NCBI GenBank assembly: GCA_902809825.1
Contig: LR778114.1
Location: 930,001 to 994,000 of the forward strand
Reading direction: 5' to 3'
Source: Candidatus Hydrogenisulfobacillus filiaventi
GTDB lineage: Bacteria > Bacillota > Sulfobacillia > Sulfobacillales > R501
Length of the DNA: 64,000 bases
The notes below the pieces were generated by a model that saw only the letters and a list, made by a program, of their open reading frames with translations, ran no database searches and was not told the DNA's origin. This document shows, piece by piece, positions 31,553 through 39,750 of this stretch. Both the position numbers and the translations under genes were made by a program. Within the stretch, counting starts at the first letter, position 1, and every line of letters starts with the position of its first letter.

Positions 31553-34339
31553 ATGACAGGCGTTGCGGCGGGACCGCTGTTGGGCTTGCGGTCGCCCTAT
31601 GTGCCCGGCCGTGCCCTGCTGGACCTCGACCAGGCGCTGGAGGCGGCCGCCGCCCGGGGATGGCGGCTGGTGGCCCTGGCGGACGATCCTGCCCTGCCGG
31701 CCGGGGTCGCCTTCTGGCGGGCAGCCCGGGCCCGGGGGCTGGTGCCGTACCTGGCGGTGGAACGGCTGCTGCTGGGGGCAGGCGGTGCCCGCCCGGTCCA
31801 CCTGTGGGCCGGCGGCGAAGCGGGCTGGCGGGTGCTCTGCCGGCTGGCCCTGGAACCGGATCCGCTGCCGTGGGACCGGGTACGGCCCTGGTTGGGGCGG
31901 GCCCTCTGGGTGAGCGGGGAGCCGGGGGCGCTGCCCCCCGGCCCGGGGGTGCGCGCGGAGTTTGAACCCGGGCAGGCGGTTCCCGAGGGCCCTGCCCTGG
32001 CGGTGTGGTGGGCGGCCTTTCGGGACCCGGCCGACCTGGAGGCCTACCGGGTGCTGGCGGCCCTGCACAGCCGGCGGCCCGACCCCAGGGCCCGTCCGGT
32101 GGTGGCCCGCGCGGCCCTGGCTGCCGCCTGCCGGGGGTGCCGGGAGGAGATGCCCTTTGACCCGCCGGAGCTGCCCGACAGCCGGCCCAAGCTGCCCCGC
32201 TTCCTGCCGGGGGCGGAGGTGGCGGCGGAGCTGGCCCTGCTGGAAGGCCGGGTGCGGACCGGGGCCCGCCGCCGCTGGGGGCCGGGCTGGCCGCAGCGGG
32301 AAGGGCTGCGGAGCCGCCTGGAACAGGAGCTGGAGGTGATCGGGGCCCTCGGCTTTGCCGGCTATTTCCTGATCGTGGAGGACCTGGTCAACGAGGCCCG
32401 GCGCCTGGGGATCCGGGTGGGGCCCGGACGGGGGTCCGCGGCTGGCAGCGCGGTGGCCTACGCCCTGGGCATTACGGCCATCGATCCCCTCCGTTACGGA
32501 CTGCGGTTCGAACGCTTCCTCAACCCAGACCGCAAGGGATTGCCTGACATCGACCTCGACTTCGCTGATGCCCGGCGCCTGGAGCTGGTGGAATACCTGC
32601 GCCGGCGCTGGACCCCGGAGCGCACGGCGCAAATCGGCACCTGGGGCACCTTCGGGCCACGGGCGGTGCTGCGCGACCTGGGCCGTTGGGGCGGTGTCCC
32701 GGCCCCCCTGGTGGAAGCGGCGGTGCGCACGCTGCCGGCCGTCGGCGGGAGGCTGGCCGATGGCGGGGCCGACCTGGAACGGGCCCTGGCCCGCTGGCCC
32801 ACCGCACGACCGTGGCTGGACCTGGCCCGCCGGCTGGAAGGGCTGCCCCGGCATGCGTCGGTACATGCCGCCGGGGTGGTGATTACCCCCGGGCCCTTAT
32901 GGGATTTCCTGCCGGTGCGTCAGGCCGAGGGCGGGTTCGTGACCGCGCCTGACCGGGCGGGGGTGGAGGCCCTGGGCCTGCTCAAGCTGGACCTGCTGGG
33001 CCTGCGGACGTTGAGCGTGCTCGACGCCGTGGAGGAGGGGGTGCGCGCGGCCGGGGCCGAGCCTCCCGCCTTGGGGGCCGCCCCTCCCGACGATCCGGAG
33101 ACCCTGGCCCTGTTGGGGGCCGGGGACACCGAGGGGGTCTTCCAGCTGGACAGCGCGGGGGTGCGCGACCTGCTGCGCCGGATGCGGCCCCGCCATCTGG
33201 AGGAGGTGATGGCGGTGGTCGCCCTCTACCGGCCGGGCCCCATGACCATGATCCCCGAATACCTGGAGCGCCGCCGCAGCGGCGTGCCTCCCGGCGATCC
33301 CCTGGCGGGGGTATGCCGCGATACCTACGGCGTGCTGGTCTACCAGGAACAGTTGATGCAGCTGGCCCAGGAACTGGCCGGCTTCAGCCCCGGCGAGGCC
33401 GATGCCCTGCGGCGGGCGGTGAGCAAAAAGGATCATGCCCTGCTGGAGGAGCTGGGCGGCCGCCTGCGGGCAGCCCTGGCCGCCGCTGGCCTGGGGGAGG
33501 CTGAGGTCGCCGCCCTCTGGGCCCGCATCGCCGCCTTCGGGGACTATGGCTTCAATAAAGCCCACGCCGCCGGCTACGGGCTGCTGGCCTACCACCTGGC
33601 CTATCTCAAGGCGCACCATCCCCTGGAGTTCTGGTCCGCCCAGCTGGCGGGGATCCGGGACAGCGACCGGCTGGCGGCCGCACTGCGCGCCTGCGTCCAG
33701 AGCGGGATCACCGTGCTGCGCCCGCGGCTGGACCGGCCGCAGCCGGGCCGGCCGTTCCGGCCTGCGGGTCCGGCCGCGCTGCAGGCGGGGCTGGCGGTGA
33801 TCCGCGGCCTCGGGGAAGCGCATGCCCGCCTGGTGGCGGAGGAGCTGGACCGCAACGGCCCCTTCGTCAGCCGGGCGGAGGCGGCCCGCCGTCTGCTGCC
33901 GCGCCTGGGGGCGCGGGCCTGGGCGGCGTTGGAGGCGGCGGGAGCGCTGCCGGCGGAGGGGGAGGTGCCGGCCGCGGGCACGGCCGGGGGCCAGTTGTCC
34001 CTGTTCGGGGAGGCTCCGGGCCCGGCCGCGCCGGCGCCGGCCGGGCCGGATGACGGCACCGCCTTCGGGTTTCCCTGGCCGGAGCCGGCGGGGGTCTGGG
34101 TGGTGAAGCTGGCCGGGAGCGGGACAGCTGCGGCCCTGGAAGGCCTGGCGGCCGTGGCGCGCGCCTGGCCCGGCGGGTGGAGCTGGGTGCAGGTCGTGGG
34201 CCGCGGCCGGGGACGGCGTCTGCCCCTGCCGGGAGCGGCCGGGGATCCCCGGGTGCGGCAGGCGGCGCTGGGCGTGGCGGGGGTGGAGGGCTGCGTGGCA
34301 CAGATCCGCCCGAACGGGCCGGTTCCGCCGGTGTCTTGA
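31553..34339 (+). CDS. dnaE: DNA polymerase III alpha subunit (DnaE), short form
   Basis: A 928-residue replicative-type polymerase, short for DnaE (usually over 1100). The polymerase active site is complete: GPGRGSAAGSAVAY near residue 290 and GLPDIDLDFAD with Asp332 and Asp334. The N-terminal PHP domain is shortened and lacks the metal-binding HxH and TDH motifs; the corresponding stretches read LRSPYVPG and LADDPALP. A helix-hairpin-helix near residue 750 is followed by QLSLF (Gln814), a beta-clamp binding motif. The usual OB domain is not recognisable. It may be the second polymerase beside a PolC located elsewhere, or an error-prone DnaE. Confidence 0.88.
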   Translation: MTGVAAGPLLGLRSPYVPGRALLDLDQALEAAAARGWRLVALADDPALPAGVAFWRAARARGLVPYLAVERLLLGAGGARPVHLWAGGEAGWRVLCRLALEPDPLPWDRVRPWLGRALWVSGEPGALPPGPGVRAEFEPGQAVPEGPALAVWWAAFRDPADLEAYRVLAALHSRRPDPRARPVVARAALAAACRGCREEMPFDPPELPDSRPKLPRFLPGAEVAAELALLEGRVRTGARRRWGPGWPQREGLRSRLEQELEVIGALGFAGYFLIVEDLVNEARRLGIRVGPGRGSAAGSAVAYALGITAIDPLRYGLRFERFLNPDRKGLPDIDLDFADARRLELVEYLRRRWTPERTAQIGTWGTFGPRAVLRDLGRWGGVPAPLVEAAVRTLPAVGGRLADGGADLERALARWPTARPWLDLARRLEGLPRHASVHAAGVVITPGPLWDFLPVRQAEGGFVTAPDRAGVEALGLLKLDLLGLRTLSVLDAVEEGVRAAGAEPPALGAAPPDDPETLALLGAGDTEGVFQLDSAGVRDLLRRMRPRHLEEVMAVVALYRPGPMTMIPEYLERRRSGVPPGDPLAGVCRDTYGVLVYQEQLMQLAQELAGFSPGEADALRRAVSKKDHALLEELGGRLRAALAAAGLGEAEVAALWARIAAFGDYGFNKAHAAGYGLLAYHLAYLKAHHPLEFWSAQLAGIRDSDRLAAALRACVQSGITVLRPRLDRPQPGRPFRPAGPAALQAGLAVIRGLGEAHARLVAEELDRNGPFVSRAEAARRLLPRLGARAWAALEAAGALPAEGEVPAAGTAGGQLSLFGEAPGPAAPAPAGPDDGTAFGFPWPEPAGVWVVKLAGSGTAAALEGLAAVARAWPGGWSWVQVVGRGRGRRLPLPGAAGDPRVRQAALGVAGVEGCVAQIRPNGPVPPVS

Positions 34340-34414
34340 CTTTCATCCCGTAGTGCAAGACGATGGAATTGTCCAACAATCGGAGCCAGTACGGGCGGGA
34401 AGGGAGCGCGAACC
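34340..34414 (+). promoter_or_regulatory. Promoter region with small dyad
   Basis: TTGACT at 34336-34341 resembles a -35 element, but no good -10 sits 17 bases downstream. ATTGT-CCA-ACAAT around 34370-34382 is a short perfect dyad that could be an operator. The ribosome site GGGAAGGGAG precedes the ATG at 34415. Confidence 0.3.
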
Positions 34415-35002
34415 ATGCCGGTCCTGCATGGGGGGCGGGTCGATGCCAGTGAGCGGGCGGCGCTCATCCAGCACCTGACGCCCCCGCCGGGCATCACCAT
34501 GGCGCCGTATCCCGCCTGGCGGGACGTGGCCTACCGGATTTCACTGGTGCTGTTCCTGCTGGGCCTGGTCGGGATGGCGGTGGTGGATGCGGCCCGTTTG
34601 AACACGGCCGCGGTCTGGATGCAGGGACTGGTCGCCCTGGCCGCCACCGGCGCCGGCTGGTTCTTCCTGGTCTGGCTGTCCGGCTGGCGCTGGCTGGTCC
34701 GCAGCCTGGCCACCCTGGGGGCGGCGGGCTGGCTGGGCGGGCTGGCGGGCGGCGTGCCCGCGCTGCTGGTGGTCGGGTGGGCGGGCACCCTGGCTGCCAC
34801 CTCCATCATGGCGGCCAAGGAGGACCACTGCTTCCGCCTGCCCACCGGCAAAGTGGTGCCCTGGGCCAGCCTGCTGCTGGGCATTGGCATCCTGGCCGGA
34901 TTCCCCCTGCGGGCGGATGCCGTATTGTGGGCGATGATCGCGGCCCTATGGGCGGCCCTGCTCATCCGCCGCTTCCGCCTGCCGCTGTTCGAGATCGACT
35001 AG
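34415..35002 (+). CDS. DUF2301-like integral membrane protein
   Basis: A 195-residue protein with about 35 soluble N-terminal residues and then five or six predicted membrane helices. The charged AAKEDHCFRLPTGK loop between helices resembles the KExxCF motif I associate with DUF2301 proteins of cyanobacteria and Bacillota, whose function is unknown. ATG 34415 is well supported by GGGAAGGGAGCG. It converges on the YIEGIA operon, overlapping its last gene by four bases. Confidence 0.6.
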   Translation: MPVLHGGRVDASERAALIQHLTPPPGITMAPYPAWRDVAYRISLVLFLLGLVGMAVVDAARLNTAAVWMQGLVALAATGAGWFFLVWLSGWRWLVRSLATLGAAGWLGGLAGGVPALLVVGWAGTLAATSIMAAKEDHCFRLPTGKVVPWASLLLGIGILAGFPLRADAVLWAMIAALWAALLIRRFRLPLFEID

Positions 35003-35406
35003 GGCCGGCTGCCGCCCTCGGCCGGCCGGTCCCCCAGGGGGGACCGCGCGGGCGGCACCGCTGTCAGGGTGACGGCCACCGCCAGCCCGCTGAGCAGGGC
35101 CCCCCGCACGGTCACGGCCAAGCCGTGCTCGACGAACTGCAGCAGAAACGGCAGCAGAACTACGAAGGCGGTCCACCAGACCACCCGTTCCAGAAAGCTC
35201 AGGGCCGCCGCCCAGCGCTGTTCCAGCCAGGTGCCGCCGAAGCCGGCCGTCAGTGCCGCTACCAGGGCGGCAGCCACCGCGGTTCCGGGCCCCAGGTGCG
35301 GAAACTCCATCGGGAAGGCCAGCATGGCCGTCAGCCAGATCCAGAAGGCCAGCCCGGCGCGTAGGCTGGCGGTGCGCAGGGCCTCCCAGGCGGGTCCGGG
35401 ACGCAT
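34999..35406 (-). CDS. Small membrane protein, third gene of the YIEGIA operon
   Basis: A 135-residue protein with four predicted hydrophobic segments and a charged, Pro-rich C-terminus. Its ATG at 35406 overlaps the stop of the capping-subunit gene (ATGA), so it belongs to that operon. I do not recognise a family. Its position next to two sporulation-associated genes suggests a spore-envelope role, which is inference. Confidence 0.6.
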   Translation of the reverse strand: MRPGPAWEALRTASLRAGLAFWIWLTAMLAFPMEFPHLGPGTAVAAALVAALTAGFGGTWLEQRWAAALSFLERVVWWTAFVVLLPFLLQFVEHGLAVTVRGALLSGLAVAVTLTAVPPARSPLGDRPAEGGSRP

Positions 35407-35624
35407 CAGCTGCCTCCGGTTCCTGACGCGGCGTTGACGGTCAGGATGACGGTGCCATTGTGCAGGTCATGGGCGATGGCGTTGGTAATCCGCGTCAGCC
35501 ACATGGCGATGCGGTCCCGTTCGGCCTCGTCCTGCGCTACGAACACCGGCGCCATTCCGCCGTGGACCGTCTTCTCGTTCGTGGTCACGATGGCGAACAT
35601 GACTGGGGTCGGCGCGTCAGCCAT
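35406..35624 (-). CDS. Capping complex subunit for YIEGIA
   Basis: A 72-residue protein. VMFAIVTTNEKTVHGGMAPV, the DEAERDRIAMWL helix and AHDLHNGTVIL match the small family annotated as capping complex subunit for YIEGIA in Bacillota. ATG 35624 follows GGGAGGGG by ten bases. The gene overlaps the end of the YIEGIA gene by eight bases, indicating coupled synthesis. Partner genes are usually adjacent in endospore formers, but the molecular role is not established to my knowledge. Confidence 0.8.
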   Translation of the reverse strand: MADAPTPVMFAIVTTNEKTVHGGMAPVFVAQDEAERDRIAMWLTRITNAIAHDLHNGTVILTVNAASGTGGS

Positions 35625-36537
35625 GGTTTTGGGTCCCCTCCCGGCGGTTGTTGATGACCGCGTTCCAACGGTTGGCCTCCAGGACCGGCGTGCGCCGGAT
35701 CGCCCGGATGAGCTTGTCCATATTGCGCTCGATCGGCAGGATGCTGAGGCCGGCAATCCCGGTGGCATTCGGCATTTCCATCCGGCAGAGCGGGGTCTGC
35801 TCGGGGTAACCGACGTCCTTCTGGGTGCCGACGGCGGCGGCCGCTTCGTGGGCGATAGCCTGCCGTTGGGAGACGCTCCAGAGGATGGCCTCGCCGCGGG
35901 CGTTCTTGGGCACCAGCTCCACCGCCAGCCCCATTTCCGACCAACGCTGGCGGGAGTGGGGCAGGCCGACCTCCATCATCATCACCCGGCCCGCGTAGAG
36001 CAGGGACCCCTTATCGAACCAGATGCGGGCGGGGCGCACGTCGATGAACTGTCCCACCCGGGGCCCGCTCATCAGGACCTCCCCCACCACCACCGCGATG
36101 CCTCCCACAACTACGCCGCCGGCCAGCCCCAGCCAGGCGGTGAACACGGAGGTCACGAAGGCCACCAGCATGGCCAGGAAGTTGCGGGCCTCGAAGGTGA
36201 GGGCGATACCTTCGATATAGGCCGCTCCCCGCTGCACCAGGATCAGGCTTTCCTCCTGTTCCAAGGTCTTGCGCTCGGTGTTGCGCACGTCCCGGAATTG
36301 GGTGGCCGCTAGGGTGAGGAACGTGGCGGCGGTGAACTTATCGGCCAGCAGGGCGACGATGATGACGGAGCCCACCATGGCGGCGATGAGCCCCAGGGCC
36401 ACCTGGGAGATGTAGCCCGACGGGTAGCTGGGGTAATGGCTGCGGCCGGTGCGCAGTGCCAGCAGCCGGCTGAGCATGCCGGCAGTGACGCCCACGATCA
36501 TCGGTGTCCAGTCGATGGGCTGGGATGCCCCTGACAT
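35617..36537 (-). CDS. YIEGIA-family membrane protein
   Basis: A 306-residue integral membrane protein carrying the name-giving motif AAYIEGIALTFEARN near residue 107. Helices occur at roughly residues 10-30, 50-75 and 115-150, and the remainder is cytoplasmic. The conserved SGYISQVALGL segment precedes the motif. The ATG at 36537 has AAGGGGG upstream. An upstream extension of 64 residues is low-complexity and was rejected. The family occurs in spore formers and forms an operon with its capping subunit here. It is divergent from corA. Confidence 0.85.
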   Translation of the reverse strand: MSGASQPIDWTPMIVGVTAGMLSRLLALRTGRSHYPSYPSGYISQVALGLIAAMVGSVIIVALLADKFTAATFLTLAATQFRDVRNTERKTLEQEESLILVQRGAAYIEGIALTFEARNFLAMLVAFVTSVFTAWLGLAGGVVVGGIAVVVGEVLMSGPRVGQFIDVRPARIWFDKGSLLYAGRVMMMEVGLPHSRQRWSEMGLAVELVPKNARGEAILWSVSQRQAIAHEAAAAVGTQKDVGYPEQTPLCRMEMPNATGIAGLSILPIERNMDKLIRAIRRTPVLEANRWNAVINNRREGTQNHG

Positions 36538-36671
36538 CTGCCGTTGTGTCCCCCTTACCGGCCCGCAGGTGGTACCGGGCCTCTGCGGCCCATTGTGCCG
36601 CGCCGGGAGGGCAGGCATACATGGCTGCGCCGGGAGCCAGGCTAGGCGCCACAGGCAGGGAGGGGGTCGCC

Positions 36672-37670
36672 GTGCCGCGGTTTCAGTACTGGGACGGGCA
36701 GCAGGCCCGGGAAAGCCGGGAATGGCCACCGGAAGGCCGTCCTCTGTGGGTGGACCTGGGCCCGGAGGATGCGGCGGGCCTGGGGGCGATCATCAACCGG
36801 CTGGCGCCGGTCCATGAAACCCTGGTGGAACGGGTGCTGGAGTCGGAGGACCGCCAGGCGCAGATCCTGGGCCGCCGCCCCATGGTGGTGTTTGTGCTGA
36901 GTCATTACCTGGGCGACCTCCGGCGCCTGACCCTGCACCACCTGGGGGTCTTTTACGGGGCCGGCTTCCTGCTGACGGTGCATCTCGAGGATCCCCACCC
37001 GGCCGTGAGCCGGGCCTGGCAGGAGGTGCTGCGGGACGGGGCCCTGGCCAACGGCCTGGACATGGCCCTGTATTACCTGTTGCGGGCCCACTGGGCGCGG
37101 CTGGCAGCGTTGCAGCGCCAGCTCAACGCCGACTTCGAGGCCCTGCACAAGCTGGTGCTGCTGAAGCCGCAAAAACCCCTCGCCGCCTCCATCTGGCGGC
37201 TGCGCCGGGAAACCATGCGTCTAAGCCGGCTGGTAAGGCCGGAGCAGGCCATCTACCGGCTGTTCGCCGCCGAGCAGGCCCCTTTCGTACATCCCGACCA
37301 TCATCCGTACTTCGCCGCCCTGGCGGGGCGCATGCACGAACTGGTCGACGACGTTACCGGGGCCCGGGACGAGCTGGCGGGGCTGGTGGAGGCCTACAGC
37401 TCCATGCAGTCCAACACCATCAATAAGGTCATGCAGTTTCTGACCCTCTTGTCGGTGCTGGCCCTGCCCGCCACCACCATTGCCTCCATTTACGGTATGA
37501 ACTTCCGCATTCCCGAGATCCGCTGGCCCAACGGGTACTTCTACTCCCTGGTCCTGATGGGCCTCACCACCCTCAGCCTGGCGTTGTACGTCAAACGGCG
37601 GGGCTGGTGGGACGGCATGGGGGAGGACCCGGCCGATCCTCAATGGGAGGACAGCAAGGGGAAGAGATAG
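36672..37670 (+). CDS. corA: CorA-type magnesium/divalent cation transporter
   Basis: A 332-residue CorA protein. A long soluble alpha/beta and coiled N-terminal domain precedes two C-terminal helices, and the first ends with the invariant YGMNF. GTG 36672 has GGGAGGGGG seven bases upstream. The C-terminus is charged and cytoplasmic. It overlaps the convergent zinc-ribbon gene by 31 bases. The family imports Mg2+ and sometimes Co2+ or Ni2+. Confidence 0.92.
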   Translation: MPRFQYWDGQQARESREWPPEGRPLWVDLGPEDAAGLGAIINRLAPVHETLVERVLESEDRQAQILGRRPMVVFVLSHYLGDLRRLTLHHLGVFYGAGFLLTVHLEDPHPAVSRAWQEVLRDGALANGLDMALYYLLRAHWARLAALQRQLNADFEALHKLVLLKPQKPLAASIWRLRRETMRLSRLVRPEQAIYRLFAAEQAPFVHPDHHPYFAALAGRMHELVDDVTGARDELAGLVEAYSSMQSNTINKVMQFLTLLSVLALPATTIASIYGMNFRIPEIRWPNGYFYSLVLMGLTTLSLALYVKRRGWWDGMGEDPADPQWEDSKGKR

Positions 37671-37942
37671 GGCAGCACCAGGCTCAAGGCCAGGATAGGG
37701 CCCAGGATCCACCAGAAGCGGGCGTCCTCCCGCCGCCAGGCGGCCGTGCGGCGGTGTTTGGCACTGGCTGCCGGCTTGCGCCGGACGGGGCGGAAGGGGA
37801 CGACCTTACCGCGGGAGCCGATCCGCATGTTGGCGCGCGGCTGCAGCCGACCGCACTGCGAACAGGTGGTGGCGTTGGCGTTTAACTCCGCGCCGCAGAA
37901 ATGACAGCTGTATTTGCGCCCCAGTTCGTCAATCTTGTCCAT
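37640..37942 (-). CDS. Zinc-ribbon protein with one C-terminal membrane helix
   Basis: A 100-residue protein. CHFCGAELNANATTCSQCG forms a four-cysteine zinc ribbon at residues 13-31. A basic linker and a single hydrophobic tail (FWWILGPILALSLVLPYLF) follow. ATG 37942 is preceded by GGAGGT. A TATAGT box lies about 85 bases upstream on the same strand. The function is unknown. The layout suggests a tail-anchored adaptor. Confidence 0.75.
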   Translation of the reverse strand: MDKIDELGRKYSCHFCGAELNANATTCSQCGRLQPRANMRIGSRGKVVPFRPVRRKPAASAKHRRTAAWRREDARFWWILGPILALSLVLPYLFPLLSSH

Positions 37943-38095
37943 GGCTGTTGACCTCCGCGCACCCACACCCCCGGCGCTGCGCCAGCTCCCGGGCAACCTA
38001 CGGCCTCGGTCAACTAAACAGCTTTACTATACCGCATTAGCGGCCGGTTTCCGATCCGTAAAACGGGCCAATATCGGACCCCCCCGAGACGCCTA

Positions 38096-38120
38096 CCACC
38101 GCGACCGTTGGCCGCGGTGG
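38096..38120. other. GC-rich inverted repeat
   Basis: CCACCGCG and CGCGGTGG flank a nine-base spacer between the zinc-ribbon promoter and the Nudix stop. It could end Nudix transcription on the minus strand, but there is no T-run, so the role is unclear. Confidence 0.35.
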
Positions 38121-38134
38121 CAGGGCTGATCGGG

Positions 38135-38680
38135 CTAGTGGCTTCCGCCGGGCGGTTGAACCTGAGCCGCCGGGCGCCATCGTCCTTTTTGCATCGTCCA
38201 TCCGCGGTGGTTCAAAAAATAAACCAGGCCGAGATGGGTCTTCCCGTCTGCGGCCCGGCCCTCCGCCAGCAGGCGGGGGATTTCCTGCACCGGGATGATG
38301 CGGACCTCGATTTCCTCGGTGGGATCCCAGTCCGTCGGGCCGGGTTTCGGGTTGTAGGTGTAATAGAGGTGGACCTTGTGCCGGGACAGGCCGACTGAGG
38401 GATAAAAGCGGGCTAACAGGCGCAGCTGATCCGCCTGGTAGCCGGTTTCCTCCCGCAGTTCCCGCCGTGCCCCCTCCACCGGTTCCTCCCCCCGCCGCAA
38501 CCGCCCGGCCGGAAGCTCCAGGATACGCTTGCCCAGGGCCGGCCGGAACTGCTCAACCAGGATCACCCCTTCCGGGGTTTCGGCCACGACGGCGCAAACG
38601 TCCGGCAGGACCAGGTACTCGTGGATGTAATGCGTACCGCGTACGGTGACCGGCACGCGTCGGATGCGATTTCTCAGCAC
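38135..38680 (-). CDS. nudF: Nudix ADP-ribose pyrophosphatase
   Basis: A 181-residue Nudix hydrolase. The Nudix box is GRLRRGEEPVEGARRELREE near residue 58, with ETGY following. VILVEQFRPALGKRILELPAG upstream is typical of NudF-type ADP-ribose pyrophosphatases. It starts at GTG 38680 with GAGGGAG upstream. The substrate is inferred from this sequence type. It is divergent from the TetR gene across a 72-base gap with a palindrome. Confidence 0.88.
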   Translation of the reverse strand: MLRNRIRRVPVTVRGTHYIHEYLVLPDVCAVVAETPEGVILVEQFRPALGKRILELPAGRLRRGEEPVEGARRELREETGYQADQLRLLARFYPSVGLSRHKVHLYYTYNPKPGPTDWDPTEEIEVRIIPVQEIPRLLAEGRAADGKTHLGLVYFLNHRGWTMQKGRWRPAAQVQPPGGSH

Positions 38681-38700
38681 GGGACACGACTCCCTCAGCG

Positions 38701-38726
38701 GTTGGTCTTACCGGTATTATACCAAC
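38701..38726. promoter_or_regulatory. Palindromic operator between nudF and tetR
   Basis: GGTATTATACC at 38713-38723 is a perfect odd palindrome. GTTGGT at 38701-38706 is inverted with ACCAAC at 38721-38726 around it. TATTAT inside it could be a -10 element. The site sits between the two divergent genes, so the TetR protein is the likely ligand-responsive repressor. Confidence 0.5.
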
Positions 38727-38752
38727 ATGGGGGCTCTAACGGCCCAAAGGGG

Positions 38753-39385
38753 GTGGCTGGGTTCGAGGAGCGCGATCGGCGGGAGGACTTGTTAATCGCG
38801 GCCCAGCAGGTGTTTGGCCGGTACGGCTACCATGATGCCACCGTGCGGGCCATCACAGAGACGGCCGGCTGTGCGGCGGGCACGTTCTACCTGTACTTCG
38901 CCAGCAAGGAGGACTGCTTCCTGGCCCTGGTGGAGCGGCTCTACGAGCGCATCATGGCCGCAGTAGTGGAGGCGCGCCGGGGGGCGGCGCACGCCTCCGA
39001 CAAGTTGTACCGGTCGCTCTGGGCGGTGGTGGATACCCTGGCCGCCGACCCCGAGCTGGCGCGGGTGGTGATGGTGCGGGCGGCCGGGGCCGGCAGCTGG
39101 CTGGAGGAGCGCCTCTGGCGCCTGCACGACACCTTTGCCGAGTTCATCGCCCAAGACCTGGAGGAGTCGGGGCTGGACCCGGTCGAGGCCCGCACCGGGG
39201 CGCGGGCCTGGTTCGGCGCCCTCAACGAGCTGGTGGGAGTGTGGGCCCGGCGCCCGCCGGAGGCGGGTGCAACCCCCACGCTGGAGGAGGAGGTGGGCCG
39301 TATTCAGCGCCTGTTCTGGCGGGGGTGGGGCCTGCCCTGGCCGGAGACGCCGGTACATAGCCCCCGACCGGCGGGGTCAGCCTGA
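38753..39385 (+). CDS. TetR-family transcriptional regulator
   Basis: A 210-residue regulator. Its TetR DNA-binding domain covers residues 8-55, with VFGRYGYHDATVRAITETAG and the recognition helix TFYLYFASKEDCF. The ligand domain is all-helical. GTG 38753 is best supported, although AAAGGGG lies unusually close to it. The gene is followed 23 bases later by a small unknown protein and then a Ca2+ ATPase, any of which it might control, in addition to nudF. Confidence 0.88.
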   Translation: MAGFEERDRREDLLIAAQQVFGRYGYHDATVRAITETAGCAAGTFYLYFASKEDCFLALVERLYERIMAAVVEARRGAAHASDKLYRSLWAVVDTLAADPELARVVMVRAAGAGSWLEERLWRLHDTFAEFIAQDLEESGLDPVEARTGARAWFGALNELVGVWARRPPEAGATPTLEEEVGRIQRLFWRGWGLPWPETPVHSPRPAGSA

Positions 39386-39408
39386 GCCGGCAGGGAAGGA
39401 GGAGCACC

Positions 39409-39669
39409 ATGGCGATCCAGGTATTGGGTACCGAGGGGAACGGGGCCGGCTGGACGGTACGGCTGGCGGTGGAGGAGGGGGTCTACCGCTGGCCGGATTA
39501 TCGGGTGCGCTTGCGGGACGTCCCCGCTCCGCCTCCGGGATGGGACGACGCGGCAGTGCGGCAGGCACTGGCGGCCTTTGCCCTGGATCAGGTCCGCCGT
39601 CACCTGTGGGAAGGGGCGTTGCCGCCGTACGGCATGGAGGTTGCGGCCGACGGGGTGTTCACGGGCTGA
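39409..39669 (+). CDS. Small protein of unknown function
   Basis: An 86-residue soluble protein, ATG 39409 with a strong GGGAAGGAGGAG site. It contains no motif I recognise. Residues 1-45 look like beta strands and 48-70 like an amphipathic helix, ending in PYGMEVAADGVFTG. It lies between tetR and the P-type ATPase on the same strand and may be cotranscribed with both. Confidence 0.6.
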   Translation: MAIQVLGTEGNGAGWTVRLAVEEGVYRWPDYRVRLRDVPAPPPGWDDAAVRQALAAFALDQVRRHLWEGALPPYGMEVAADGVFTG

Positions 39670-39750
39670 GGCCTGTCCCCCGGCCTCCCTGGTTCTGGGT
39701 TGTCCCTGGCGGACATACCCTCAACCGGGACGAGGAATGGAGGGGGCGCC

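Noticed and set aside
36630-36640. A sporulation sigma-E -10 like CATACAT before corA
   Set aside because: There is no matching -35, and it points to corA rather than the sporulation-associated operon.
39700-39750. A longer start for the Ca2+ ATPase at TTG 39700
   Set aside because: ATG 39751 has a good ribosome site and the extra residues do not resemble the family.
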